This document shows, piece after piece, positions 36,532 to 46,045 of a stretch of DNA of 64,000 nt (within the stretch, counting starts at the first letter, position 1; each line of letters begins with the position of its first letter). The DNA comes from Verrucomicrobiales bacterium (lineage in GTDB: Bacteria > Verrucomicrobiota > Verrucomicrobiia > Limisphaerales > J093): positions 676,223-740,222 of the forward strand of contig JACKPV010000022.1 of assembly GCA_024233305.1 (NCBI GenBank), given 5' to 3'. A program made the translations under genes and the position numbers. The notes under the pieces are model-generated. The model searched no databases and had not been told where the DNA came from. It worked only from the letters and a program-made list of their open reading frames with translations.

Positions 36532-37470
36532 TTATCGCCCGGCGATCAACGGACGCAAAGCGGCGATGAGCTTGTCCGTCCGCTGCGCTGAGCCTGCCTC
36601 GACCAGGTGATAGCCCGTGTCATAAAAGAGCGCTTCCGGGTAGGCTTGGTCGAACGGACCGTCGAGCACCGCCAGTCCGGGGATCGCGCGCAAGGCCTCG
36701 ACGACACGGGTGACCTCGTCCCGGCGCGCTTCAAGCACCGCGGTCGGGTGCGGGGGAAAGGTGAGCGCACATCGCGCGCCTCGTTCCCGGCAGTATTGCG
36801 CAAAGCGCGCGAGCTGTTCCCTGACCCGTCCGGTCAGCGTGACCGCGGTTCCCCGCGACCCTCGGGGGCCGTCGCCCGCGGGCCTCGGGCGGCCCCAGTG
36901 ACCGACATAGTCTCCCCAGGCGTTGAAGCCGGCGTGCGCGCCGCCATCCGTCGCGGAGGCGTCTCCACCGCGATCCAGGCCCAGGGCCGCACGGAAGGCC
37001 CCGCCAATCAAGGGAAGCGCGTCCCGGTCGAGGAAACCCGGCCAGCGGGCAACCGGAAGATGGCGCAGGTTCGCCGGACGGAATTGAACGACCTGCCGCT
37101 GCACCGCCGCGTCGCTGCCGCCGTTGAACAATTCATACTCGAAGCTCAACACGACGACATCCCCGGGCGCCACGGCGTCCCGGACCTCGTCGAGCATGAA
37201 CCCGATCCCCAGCCCCCCGACGAGCCCCAGGTTGACCACCGCCAGTCCCAGGGCATCCTCGATGCGCGCCGACTGAAAGCCGAACGGGACATTCGAGCCG
37301 CCGACCAGCAACACCCGCGGCGGAGCGATGCGTTGCAGCCGTGCGTGCTTTTCCCGGGTGCCCGCGAGGTAATTCGTCGTCGTCGGCACCCTCCCCCAAT
37401 GCAGCACAGCGGCGCCCAGCAACGCCTGCAACAGCAGAAAGAGTGTGAGGCGGACGAGAAAGGCCGGCAT
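36532..37470 (-). CDS. SGNH-like acyl-transfer partner of an MBOAT protein
   Basis: A 312-residue protein with an N-terminal membrane anchor (about 5-25). The SGNH-like nucleophile lies in LLVGGSNVPFGF (Ser59), and YDTGYHLVEAG near the C-terminus supplies the D-x-x-H-like acid-base region. The MBOAT gene precedes it by 3 bases. By analogy with AlgI/AlgX and DltB/DltD pairs, the SGNH protein would use the acyl group that the MBOAT protein moves across the membrane to acylate a glycan outside. The acceptor is unknown; no polysaccharide synthase is beside it. Confidence 0.72.
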   Translation of the reverse strand: MPAFLVRLTLFLLLQALLGAAVLHWGRVPTTTNYLAGTREKHARLQRIAPPRVLLVGGSNVPFGFQSARIEDALGLAVVNLGLVGGLGIGFMLDEVRDAVAPGDVVVLSFEYELFNGGSDAAVQRQVVQFRPANLRHLPVARWPGFLDRDALPLIGGAFRAALGLDRGGDASATDGGAHAGFNAWGDYVGHWGRPRPAGDGPRGSRGTAVTLTGRVREQLARFAQYCRERGARCALTFPPHPTAVLEARRDEVTRVVEALRAIPGLAVLDGPFDQAYPEALFYDTGYHLVEAGSAQRTDKLIAALRPLIAGR

Positions 37471-37473
37471 CGC

Positions 37474-38949
37474 TCAAAACTGGAAGTAGATGAACTCCGC
37501 GCCCCGGCGGCTGCCCAGCACGAGGACCATCCAGAACAGCGCGCTGTAGACCGCCCAGCGCGCGGCCACGGGGAAGTCCTCGATCGCCAAAGGGTTCCAG
37601 CGGAAACGCGTCCGCCACTCGGTGATCACGAAGACCGCCACCAGCGCCAGCAGGGGACCGTTCGCCACAATCAGGCCGGCGAGTTCCCGCCAGGCCGACA
37701 GCTCCAGCCAACCCGTCGCCAACGCCGCATAGACGCGCCCGGCGTCACCCAGGCTTTCCGCGCGAAACAGCACCCAACCCGCGCAAACCAGCGCGAACGT
37801 GCGGCACATACGTCCCAGCACGAACGGAGTGAGGGCGCCGGCCGGGCCGGAACCCACCACGCCCGCCCGCGTTCCGGAAGCCGCCCGGTCCGACGGCCGC
37901 CAACCGCGCCACGCATGGCCCGCCACCAACCACAACCCGTGAAACGCCCCCCACGCCACGAAATGCCACGCGGCACCATGCCACAGTCCGCTGATCAGGG
38001 CCGTCACCAGGAGGTTGCGCGCCGTGCGCGACGGCGCTCCCCGGCTGCCACCCAGCGGGATGTAGACGTAATCCCGGAACCAGCTCGAGAGCGAGATGTG
38101 CCATCGACGCCAGAAGTCCGAAGCGCTCCGGGCGAAACAGGGAGTCGCGAAGTTGCGCGAAAGGCGGATGCCGAACAGCCGCGCCACGCCGACGGCAATG
38201 TCCGAGTAGGCCGAGAAATCGCAGTAGATCTGGAAGGCGAAGCAAAAGGTGGCGAGCGCGAGCTGCGCCGGTGACGCGGTGGCGGCGCTGCCGTAGGCGG
38301 CGTTCACGATCGGGGCCAGGTTGTCCGCCAGCACCAGCTTCTTGCCCAGGCCCCACAGAATGAACCGGCAGCCCCCGGTCGCTTCGGCGCCATCGAAGAC
38401 GCGGGCTTGACGGAATTGCGGCAACAGCTTCGCCGCCCGTTCGATGGGACCCGCAACCAGCTGCGGGAAGAACGAAACGAACGCCAGGTAATCCAGCAGG
38501 TTCCGTTGCGGCGCAAACCGACCGCGGTACACATCGATCGTGTAGCTCATCGTCTGGAACGTATAGAAGCTCACCCCCACCGGGAGGATGACCCGCAGGC
38601 CCGGACCGCTCAGATCGAACCCCGCGGTGGCCGCGGCGATGAGCACGCTTTCGACGAAGAAATCGAAGTACTTGAAGAACCCAAGAATCGCCAGGTTGCC
38701 ACCCAACGCCGCGATCAGAACTGCCCGGCGGAACGCGCCGGAGGAGCGCTCTGCCAGTCGGGCGCCGGCCGCGTAATCGATCAGCGACGAGCCCAGCATG
38801 AGGATACAAAACCGCCAGTCCCACCACGCGTAGAAGGCGTAGCTCGCGGCCAGCAGCACGGCATTCTGCCACCGACGCCCGCGGCCCGCCCAATGCAGAC
38901 CGAAGACCAGCGGCAGAAACAGAAAGAACGTCAGCGAGGCGAACGACAT
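37474..38949 (-). CDS. MBOAT-family membrane O-acyltransferase (AlgI-like)
   Basis: A 491-residue polytopic membrane protein with at least ten hydrophobic segments. Characteristic segments are FFKYFDFFVES, GVSFYTFQTMSYTIDVYRG, FFPQLVAGPIERAAKLLPQF and FWRRWHISLSSWFRDYVYIPLGG. The conserved catalytic His lies in SGLWHGAAWHF at His324. The enzyme moves acyl groups from the cytoplasm to glycans or other acceptors on the outside. Its partner is the SGNH gene 3 bases downstream. Confidence 0.9.
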   Translation of the reverse strand: MSFASLTFFLFLPLVFGLHWAGRGRRWQNAVLLAASYAFYAWWDWRFCILMLGSSLIDYAAGARLAERSSGAFRRAVLIAALGGNLAILGFFKYFDFFVESVLIAAATAGFDLSGPGLRVILPVGVSFYTFQTMSYTIDVYRGRFAPQRNLLDYLAFVSFFPQLVAGPIERAAKLLPQFRQARVFDGAEATGGCRFILWGLGKKLVLADNLAPIVNAAYGSAATASPAQLALATFCFAFQIYCDFSAYSDIAVGVARLFGIRLSRNFATPCFARSASDFWRRWHISLSSWFRDYVYIPLGGSRGAPSRTARNLLVTALISGLWHGAAWHFVAWGAFHGLWLVAGHAWRGWRPSDRAASGTRAGVVGSGPAGALTPFVLGRMCRTFALVCAGWVLFRAESLGDAGRVYAALATGWLELSAWRELAGLIVANGPLLALVAVFVITEWRTRFRWNPLAIEDFPVAARWAVYSALFWMVLVLGSRRGAEFIYFQF

Positions 38950-38999
38950 GCCGGCTCAACCGACCCGCTTCCCGCGGGTTCACGAGCGGTTGCGTCCGC

Positions 39000-40280
39000 T
39001 TAGACCCGGGGCGCCCAGCCGGGCTCGTATTCGCGTTCCCAGAGCGCGGCCGCTTCGGCGTCGTTCAGGATGCGACCGTTGCGCGGGTCACAACGCAGGG
39101 CCCGCCCCATCCGCCAGGCGATGTTCCCCAGGTGACAAAGCAGGGCCCCCTTGTGCCCGTCCTCGACATCGGCCTGCGGCCGCCGCCCCTCGCGCACAGC
39201 CTCCACGAAGTCCTGCAAGTGCGGCCGATCCCCGCTGGTTTCCTTGACGTAACCCGTCTCCTTGTCCGCCGGATCGTAGAACCGGCAGCCGCCGCCATCG
39301 ATGACCAGCGTGCCCTGATCCCCGAAAAAGGCCGCGCCGAAACCTGAGCCTTCATACCCGTGCCGCCGGCAGCTCTGGCATTCCCAGGCGATGGCCTTGT
39401 CGCCGTAATCGAAGGTGACGAGGTTCGTGTCGGGCGTCTCCTGGTCATCGGCGAAGGTGTAGCGCCCGCCGCCCGACGTGACCTGTAGCGGGTAATCGGC
39501 GTCCAATCCCCAACGGCAAAGATCCAGCGCGTGAATGCCGTTGTTCCCCAACTCGCCGGTGCCCCAGTGCCAGAACCAATGCCAGTTGTAGTGCACGAGA
39601 TTGTCGCGGAAATCCCGCCGCGCGGCGGGCCCCTGCCACAGGTCCCAGTCCAGCCACGACGGAATCGGCGCCTGCCGCCCCCGGCCAATCGAACCGCGGG
39701 TCGCGTTGTACCACGCCCGCGCATACTTCACCTCGCCTAGCTCGCCCGCCCGCACCCGGCCGATGGCCTCGATGATCGCCGGCATGCTGCGGCGCTGGGT
39801 GCCGACCTGCACCACCCGGTGGTAACGCCGCGCGGCGGCGAGCATCCATTCGCCTTCGGCGGGGTTGTGGCTGGCGGGCTTCTCGACGTAGACGTGTTTG
39901 CCGGCGGCACAGGCCAGGATGGTGGCGGGCGCGTGCCAGTGATCCGGCGCCGCAATCACCAGCGCGTCCACCGACGGGTCATCAAGGGCTTGCCGGAAAT
40001 CGGCCAGCGTCCGGGGCGCCGTGGCCTGGCGATCCTTGACCGCGTCGGCCCCCTTGCCCTGCACGCGCTGGTCCACTTCGCACGCGATGGCGACCTCGAC
40101 ATCCTCGAGGGCGGCGAACCCGCGGGCCAGCGCGGATCCCCGGCCGTTGAGCCCCATCACGGCGAGGCGCAACCGACGGTTGGCGCCCAGGACGTTCACA
40201 CTCACGGGCAGGGTGGCGGCAAGGGAAGCCCAGGCGGCGCTGCGCCCGAGAAAACGACGGCGGGAGAGGGAATCGTTCAT
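39000..40280 (-). CDS. Gfo/Idh/MocA-family oxidoreductase, Tat-exported
   Basis: A 426-residue product with a twin-arginine signal (SRRRFLGRSAAW, positions 6-17). The Rossmann domain begins LRLAVMGLNGRGSALARG. The EKP motif, which carries a catalytic Lys, is in HVYVEKPASHN. The C-terminal alpha/beta domain has GNNGIHALDLCRWGL with the catalytic His. The family oxidises or reduces sugar or cyclitol substrates with NAD(P). Tat export of such enzymes, with cofactor bound, is common in PVC bacteria. It is 50 bases upstream of the MBOAT gene and divergent from the sulfatase gene. Confidence 0.88.
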   Translation of the reverse strand: MNDSLSRRRFLGRSAAWASLAATLPVSVNVLGANRRLRLAVMGLNGRGSALARGFAALEDVEVAIACEVDQRVQGKGADAVKDRQATAPRTLADFRQALDDPSVDALVIAAPDHWHAPATILACAAGKHVYVEKPASHNPAEGEWMLAAARRYHRVVQVGTQRRSMPAIIEAIGRVRAGELGEVKYARAWYNATRGSIGRGRQAPIPSWLDWDLWQGPAARRDFRDNLVHYNWHWFWHWGTGELGNNGIHALDLCRWGLDADYPLQVTSGGGRYTFADDQETPDTNLVTFDYGDKAIAWECQSCRRHGYEGSGFGAAFFGDQGTLVIDGGGCRFYDPADKETGYVKETSGDRPHLQDFVEAVREGRRPQADVEDGHKGALLCHLGNIAWRMGRALRCDPRNGRILNDAEAAALWEREYEPGWAPRV

Positions 40281-40479
40281 GGCGCAAGCATGGCAACCCG
40301 ACCGCCGAACGTCAAACCGCGCCCACGGGCAACGCCCCCCTCCGGCTGGGGGCGGACTTCGGGCAGGTCCGGCGGCGGACGGGCGCGCGCCTTACCGCCC
40401 GGCAATCCCGGACTCGACACCTGCCGCCCCGCTTTCCAAAGTGGACCGCAGACATCAGCCGCATGCGACAAGACGCCTT

Positions 40480-42708
40480 ATGAACACCCGCATTCCCAAT
40501 CCGTTTCCTCGCTCCCGCCCGTTTTCCCAGCTGCCGGCCCTGGCCGTCCTGCTGGTGCTCGGATGGCTCGTGCCGGGCCTGCTGGCGGCCGGCCAACGCC
40601 CGAACATCGTGTTCGTGTTCTCCGACGATCACGCCGTGCAGGCGATCAGCGCCTACGGATCGCAGCTCAATCGCACGCCGAACATCGACCGGCTCGCGAC
40701 GGAGGGGGCGTTGTTCGTGAATTCGTTCTGCGCGAACTCGCTTTGCGGTCCGTCGCGCGCCTGTATTCTGACCGGGAAGCACAGTCACCTGAACGGTTTC
40801 ATGCGCAACGGCGACCGGTTCGATCCCGGTCAGACGACGTTTCCGAAGCTGTTGCAGAAGGCCGGCTACCAGACGGCCATCATCGGCAAGTGGCATCTCG
40901 CCAGCGATCCCACCGGCTTCAACTATTGGGAGGTCCTCCCCGGCCAGGGCAGCTATTACAATCCGGACTTCCTCCAGATGGACGGCAGCCGCAAGCGCTA
41001 CACGGGCTACTGCACCGACATCATCACGGAACGCAGCCTCGAGTGGCTGAAGCACGGACGGGACCAGAAGCAGCCGTTTCTGCTCATGTGCCAGCACAAG
41101 GCCCCGCACCGGAACTGGTCGCCCGCGGAGCGGCACTTCGACCTCTTCAACGACGTCACCTTCCCCGAACCGCCGACGTTGCGCGACGATTACGCCGGCC
41201 GCAGCCGGTTGCTCCAGGAGAACGAAATGACGATCCGGCAGCACATGAGCTGGGGCGCGGACATGAAGTTCCAGGGGCCGAACCTGTTCCCGGATTACTT
41301 CACCGGCTCGGGCGGCAACGGGGAATACAACCGGATGACCCCCGGACAGAAGGCCGCCTGGGACGCCTGGTATCAACCGCGCAACCGGGCGTTCATTGAA
41401 CAGATGCAGGCGGGCGCCCTCGATGCCGAGGGGGTGTTCCGGTGGAAATACCAGCGGTACCTGCAGGACTACCTGAAGTGCATCCAGGCCGTGGACGACA
41501 GCGTGGGACGCCTTCTGGGCTGGCTGGATGAGAACGGGCTGGCGGACAACACGATGGTCATCTACGCCTCGGATCAGGGTTTCTATCTCGGGGAACACGG
41601 CTGGTTCGACAAGCGCTGGATGTTCGAGGAATCCCTCAAGATGCCCTTCCTCATTCGCTGGCCGGGCGTGATCCCCGCCGGCGTCCGATCCGAAGCGCTC
41701 ATTCAAAACATCGACTACGCGCCGACGTTCCTCGACGTGGCCGGCGTGTCCGTGCCGTCCGAAATCCAGGGCCGGAGCCTCGTGCCCGTCCTGAAGAACG
41801 CCGGCCGGCCGACCGCCGACTGGCGGGACGCGATCTACTATGCCTATTACGAGAACGTCGCTGCCCACAACGTGCCGATGCATGACGGCGTTCGCTCGGC
41901 GCACCACAAACTGATGTTCTTCCCGCGCACCCGCGAATGGCAGTTGTTCGATCTCGAAAAGGACCCGCTCGAACTTCGGAGTGTGCACGACGATCCAGCC
42001 TACGCGGCGGTGCGGCGGGGACTGGAACGGCGTTATCGGGACTTGCGCGAGTTTTATGACGTCAACCCGGCGGTCATCCCGGCGCACCGGCGCGGCGAGA
42101 ACTGGTGGCGGCAGCGGGAACAGGACAAGAACGCCCTCGCGAAGGAGGGCAACGTGGAGCTGCTCTTCGTGGGCGATTCGATCACCCAGGGCTGGGAAGG
42201 CGGCGGCAAGGAGGTGTGGAACGAGTTCTATGCCGACCGGCACGCCCTGAACCTGGGCTTCAGCGGAGATCGCACCGAGCACGTGCTGTGGCGGCTGACC
42301 CGGGGCAACCTCGCCAACGTGAAGCCGAAGGTGGCCGTGGTCATGATCGGCACCAACAACACCGGCCATCTGATGCAGGATCCGCAGGAGGTGGCCGCCG
42401 GCGTCCGGGCCATCCTCGACGTGCTCGCTCGACGCATGCCCGAAACCCGCATTGTGCTCCACGGCATCTTCCCGCGGGGCGCCTCCCCCTGGGACGAGGG
42501 CCGCGTGAACAACACCGCCATCAACCAGATCATCCGGCGCTTCGCCGACGGCGACCACATCCGCTATCTGGACCTCAGCGACCGCTTCCTCGCGGCGGAC
42601 AGTACGCTGCCGAAGGAGTTGATGCCCGACTTCCTCCACCCGAACGCCGGCGGCTACCGGATCTGGGCGGAGGCCCTCGAACCGACCTTGCAGGCACTCG
42701 GGTTGTAA
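40480..42708 (+). CDS. Sulfatase fused to an SGNH/GDSL esterase
   Basis: A 742-residue exported protein: signal peptide (LPALAVLLVLGWLVPGLLAAG), then a type I sulfatase (about 36-530) with the formylglycine site LCGPSRACILTGK at Cys89, metal-site segments FVFSDDH and YASDQGFYLGEHGWFDK, and a C-terminal SGNH/GDSL domain (about 545-742) with VGDSITQG (Ser567), GTNN and DFLHPN near the end. The sulfatase would release sulfate from a sugar; the GDSL domain would remove an acyl (acetate) group. Two activities in one chain suit a sulfated, acetylated glycan. The Cys89-type sulfatase needs the formylglycine-generating enzyme, not seen here. Confidence 0.9.
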   Translation: MNTRIPNPFPRSRPFSQLPALAVLLVLGWLVPGLLAAGQRPNIVFVFSDDHAVQAISAYGSQLNRTPNIDRLATEGALFVNSFCANSLCGPSRACILTGKHSHLNGFMRNGDRFDPGQTTFPKLLQKAGYQTAIIGKWHLASDPTGFNYWEVLPGQGSYYNPDFLQMDGSRKRYTGYCTDIITERSLEWLKHGRDQKQPFLLMCQHKAPHRNWSPAERHFDLFNDVTFPEPPTLRDDYAGRSRLLQENEMTIRQHMSWGADMKFQGPNLFPDYFTGSGGNGEYNRMTPGQKAAWDAWYQPRNRAFIEQMQAGALDAEGVFRWKYQRYLQDYLKCIQAVDDSVGRLLGWLDENGLADNTMVIYASDQGFYLGEHGWFDKRWMFEESLKMPFLIRWPGVIPAGVRSEALIQNIDYAPTFLDVAGVSVPSEIQGRSLVPVLKNAGRPTADWRDAIYYAYYENVAAHNVPMHDGVRSAHHKLMFFPRTREWQLFDLEKDPLELRSVHDDPAYAAVRRGLERRYRDLREFYDVNPAVIPAHRRGENWWRQREQDKNALAKEGNVELLFVGDSITQGWEGGGKEVWNEFYADRHALNLGFSGDRTEHVLWRLTRGNLANVKPKVAVVMIGTNNTGHLMQDPQEVAAGVRAILDVLARRMPETRIVLHGIFPRGASPWDEGRVNNTAINQIIRRFADGDHIRYLDLSDRFLAADSTLPKELMPDFLHPNAGGYRIWAEALEPTLQALGL

Positions 42709-42709
42709 G

Positions 42710-43411
42710 TCAGCGGAGTTGGGCCTGGTGGCGCCGGATCCAGGCCGCGGCTTCCCGATAGCCGGGGCAGACCCGCGCCACCTCCTCCCAGAAACGCGGC
42801 GAATGGTTCGGCTGCCGGAGGTGCATCAGTTCATGCAGGATGATGTAGTCGCGCGACGCCTCGGGCATCTGAACCAGCCGCCAGTTGAGTGAAATCGCGC
42901 CCCGGGGAGAACAGGAACCCCAACGGCTCCGCTGGTTGCGGATGGTGACCCGGGTCACTTGCAATCCGTGCGCACCCGCAAAATCGAGGGTCAGCGGCGG
43001 CAATTCCCGCCAGGCCATCCGCCAAAGGTGAGCCTGGACCGCCGGCCGCACGTCATCCGTCGCGGCCTCGACCGGAATCCGCTCGCCCCCCAACCGCAAC
43101 GCCAGGGCGCCTTCAGCAGTCGGGGACGCAAGGCTCAAGACCTCCGGCTGTCCCCGGAACCAGACCGTGTCGCCGATCCGCCAGGCATGGCTCCCCCGAC
43201 GGGGCAAACGGTGCTGGCGCTCGACCTGCCGCAGCAGCCAGTCCAAGTGCCGGCCCACGAATTCCCGGGCCTCCCGCACGGTGCCCGCCCGCGGCACGGT
43301 GACTTGGGCCGCCCCGTCGGGCCGCAAGCGCAGGATGTAACGCCGCGCCCGCGGATGCCGGACGAAGACCAGGTTGATCCGGTGCCCTCCCGACGACACG
43401 GAATCCGTCAT
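42710..43411 (-). CDS. YgjP-like metal-dependent hydrolase (DUF45)
   Basis: A 233-residue product starting at ATG 43411. It contains the conserved RSRWGSCSPRGAISLNWRL segment and HELMHLRQPNHSPRFWE, an HExxH zinc site with the downstream His. This matches YgjP/DUF45 predicted metallopeptidases, often encoded near restriction or repair genes, with unknown substrate. Upstream starts to 43504 are in frame but would add an unlike tail. It converges on the sulfatase gene with a 1-base gap. Confidence 0.85.
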   Translation of the reverse strand: MTDSVSSGGHRINLVFVRHPRARRYILRLRPDGAAQVTVPRAGTVREAREFVGRHLDWLLRQVERQHRLPRRGSHAWRIGDTVWFRGQPEVLSLASPTAEGALALRLGGERIPVEAATDDVRPAVQAHLWRMAWRELPPLTLDFAGAHGLQVTRVTIRNQRSRWGSCSPRGAISLNWRLVQMPEASRDYIILHELMHLRQPNHSPRFWEEVARVCPGYREAAAWIRRHQAQLR

Positions 43412-43652
43412 CGCCGGCGGAGCTGCCGGTTCCAGAAGCTCAGTGCCGTCCGCTTTCAAGAGGTTGGAGGCCGGTATCAAGGCCCGCCCGCTCGTTTGCA
43501 CCAACGCCGCTCATCGCCCGCCGTCCGGCTCATCGAATCCCGAACCGGCCCGGATCCGCCCCCACGCGGGAGGACTCCAAGCCCTGCCAGGCGACGCAAC
43601 CCGGGAGGCGCGCCGCCGCGCGAAGCCACCGACGAGGCGACCGGGAGATCGC

Positions 43653-45737
43653 TTATTCGGCGTCTTCCTTCGCCTTCTTGCTTTCCGCAATGACCTTCTG
43701 CTCGAGTTCCTTCGGCATCTCCTCGTAGTGATCGAATTCCTCGGCGTGGACCGCCCGGCCCCCGGTCAGCGAACGAAGCGCGGTCGAGTATTGGTAGAGT
43801 TCCATGGCGGGCACCTGCGCCTTGATGACCTGGAACCCGCCTTCCGAATCCATGCCGAGGATCTTCCCGCGCCGGCTCGAAAGGTCGCCGATCACCGAGC
43901 CCATCGCCTCGTCGGGGACCTTGATGGTCACCACGTGAATCGGTTCGAGCAAACAGGGACGCGCCTTCATGAAGGCCTCGCGGAAGGCCTCCTTGCCGGC
44001 GATCTGGAAAGCCACGTCCTTCGAGTCCACCGGGTGCATCTTGCCGTCGTAGAAGTCAATCTTCACGTCGACCACCCGGTAGCCCGCCAGGATGCCCTCG
44101 TTGCAGGCCGCGTTCACCCCCTTCTCGACGGAGGGGACGAAGGCGCGGTCCACGTTCTGGCCCACGAGGGATTGGGTGAAATCGATGCCGGTGCCGCGGG
44201 GCACGGGTTCGATGCGCATCCATACCTCGGCGAACTGCCCGGCGCCGCCGCTCTGCTTCTTGTGACGGTACTTCGAGTCCGATTTCGCCTTGATGGTCTC
44301 GCGGAACCGGATCCGCGGGGCGGCCAGATCGAAGTCCACCTTGTAACGGGCCTTCAACCGCTCGGCGGCCACCTGCAAGTGGAGTTCGCCCTGTCCCGAA
44401 ATCACGGTCTGGTGCAGCTCGGAATCGACCAGGTGATGGAAGGTCGGGTCCTCCTCGTGCAGGGCCGCCAGGCCCTGGGCCACCTTGTCCTCCTCGCCCT
44501 TGCTCTTGAGGTGGAGCGCCACGTGAATGTTCGGTCTCGGGAAGTCCACCTTCGGCAACCGCACGTTGAGGGAAGGATCGCAGAGGGTGTTGCCGGTGTG
44601 GGTGTCCTTCAACTTCACCACCGCGCCGATGTCGCCGGCGTGCAAGCTGCCCACCTGCTCGCGGTTCTTGCCGTTCAGCACGGATATCTGGCCGAGCCGT
44701 TCGCTGCTGCGCCGGTCGCTGTTGTAAAGCTCCATGCCGGTGCGCGCCACGCCCGAATAGACACGGAAGAACGACATCTCGCCGACGTGCTCCTCGTTCA
44801 TCGTTTTGAACACGTAGAGCACCGCCTTCGGGTCCTCCACCTTCACCTCCACCTCGTCGTCGTTGGCGTTGAGCGCGGTGACGGATTTGCGGTCCATGGG
44901 GGACGAACCGTATTTGGCAACGAAATCGAGCAGGCGGGCCACGCCGACGTTGGTTTCGGCCGCGGTCGCGAAAACCGGGATGACCTGTCCGGACTGAAAG
45001 GCCGCATGAACCCCGCCGCGCATCTCCTCCTCGCTCAGGCCGCCTTGTTCGAAGAACTTCTCAAGCAGGGAATCGTCCGACTCGGCGATCAGTTCGACCA
45101 ACTCCTGGTGATAACCCTTCACCACCTCGGCGTGCTCGCCGGCGGCGGGCGCCTCGGTGTATTTGCCGCTCGCGTTGGCCTCGTAGGTCATGACCTCGCT
45201 GCGCATGATGTCGAGCACTTGGTTGAAGCCCGGCCCCGGATTCACGGGGATCGCCAACGGCAGCACCTTGTTGCCGTACTGCGCCCGGAGCTTCTCGAGG
45301 ATCGCGTCGAAATTCGTGTGCTCCTTGTCCAGCATGTTGATCACGATGACCTTCGGGATCTTGAAGTCGTCGGCGTAGCGCCACACGGTCTCCGTGCCGA
45401 CCCCCATGCCGTCCACCCCGTGGATCGTGACCACGGCGAAATCGCAAACGCGCAGGCTGGCGAGCGCCTCGCTGATGAAATCCATGTATCCCGGCGTGTC
45501 GATGAGGTTGAGCTTCTTGCCCTGCCACTCGGTGTGCAGCGGGGTGGCATGGATCGAGATCTGCCGGTTGTGCTCGCTGCCGTGGTAGTCCGAAGTGGTG
45601 GTCCCGTTCGCCACGCTGCCCAGCCGGCCGAGCACGCCGCTGCAGGCCAGCATGGCCTCCGCGAGCATGGTTTTGCCGCTGGTTGCGTGGCCGACCAGGC
45701 CGAAGGTCCGAATGTCGCCGGATTGATACTCTTTCAT
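43653..45737 (-). CDS. Elongation factor G paralogue (EF-G2-like GTPase)
   Basis: A 694-residue translational GTPase with the full EF-G domain order. G1 is GHATSGKT (16-23), G3 is DTPG (80-83), and domains III-V end with ALRSLTGGRAVHAEEFDHYEEMP. The G4 box, NKxD in canonical EF-G, is NMLD (Asn134 to Asp137), so guanine recognition is altered. The G1 His-Ala and this G4 change are EF-G2-type features; EF-G2 proteins often lack normal translocation activity. The housekeeping EF-G should be elsewhere. ATG 45737 is preceded by GGA at 8 bases. Confidence 0.88.
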   Translation of the reverse strand: MKEYQSGDIRTFGLVGHATSGKTMLAEAMLACSGVLGRLGSVANGTTTSDYHGSEHNRQISIHATPLHTEWQGKKLNLIDTPGYMDFISEALASLRVCDFAVVTIHGVDGMGVGTETVWRYADDFKIPKVIVINMLDKEHTNFDAILEKLRAQYGNKVLPLAIPVNPGPGFNQVLDIMRSEVMTYEANASGKYTEAPAAGEHAEVVKGYHQELVELIAESDDSLLEKFFEQGGLSEEEMRGGVHAAFQSGQVIPVFATAAETNVGVARLLDFVAKYGSSPMDRKSVTALNANDDEVEVKVEDPKAVLYVFKTMNEEHVGEMSFFRVYSGVARTGMELYNSDRRSSERLGQISVLNGKNREQVGSLHAGDIGAVVKLKDTHTGNTLCDPSLNVRLPKVDFPRPNIHVALHLKSKGEEDKVAQGLAALHEEDPTFHHLVDSELHQTVISGQGELHLQVAAERLKARYKVDFDLAAPRIRFRETIKAKSDSKYRHKKQSGGAGQFAEVWMRIEPVPRGTGIDFTQSLVGQNVDRAFVPSVEKGVNAACNEGILAGYRVVDVKIDFYDGKMHPVDSKDVAFQIAGKEAFREAFMKARPCLLEPIHVVTIKVPDEAMGSVIGDLSSRRGKILGMDSEGGFQVIKAQVPAMELYQYSTALRSLTGGRAVHAEEFDHYEEMPKELEQKVIAESKKAKEDAE

Positions 45738-46045
45738 GTGTAATCCATTCTAATCGTCTAACGACGTCTGCTTGCCCCGACTTTGTAAGTGATCCGGCCC
45801 CCGCTGGGCAACAAAACTTGTTGACCGCGACCAAACCGCGGCCCTCCTCTCCAGCAACGGCGGCCATGGCGCCACCACCGGGCCGGCAAACGGGCCGGCA
45901 CTTGGTGGCGCCGCATCCGTGAACCCCGCGGCCCCCCGGGAGGTCGCCTCCGCCCCTGGCAGCCGGCCGCCCGGCAACACCCAGGTTGACACCCGCCCCG
46001 AGCCGCCTAACCTCGACCGGTAACGCGCCGTTGATCTGTCAGACC
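45738..46045. other. Divergent intergenic region with a promoter candidate
   Basis: No gene is seen in these 308 bases between the minus-strand EF-G paralogue and the plus-strand SMP-30 protein. It contains one strong -35-like hexamer for the rightward gene. Confidence 0.5.
45986..46013 (+). promoter_or_regulatory. Possible sigma-70 promoter for the SMP-30 gene
   Basis: A perfect TTGACA (45986-45991), a 16-base spacer and a weak TAACCT -10 (46008-46013), 33 bases upstream of the ATG. A perfect -35 is notable at this GC content, but the -10 matches at only three positions. Confidence 0.35.

Noticed and set aside
40312..42639. 775-codon minus-strand frame opposite the sulfatase fusion
   Set aside because: Shadow of a gene with intact sulfatase and GDSL motifs.
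43374..45743. 789-codon plus-strand frame opposite the EF-G paralogue
   Set aside because: It has unnatural composition (Leu/His/Arg-rich) and lies opposite a complete EF-G.
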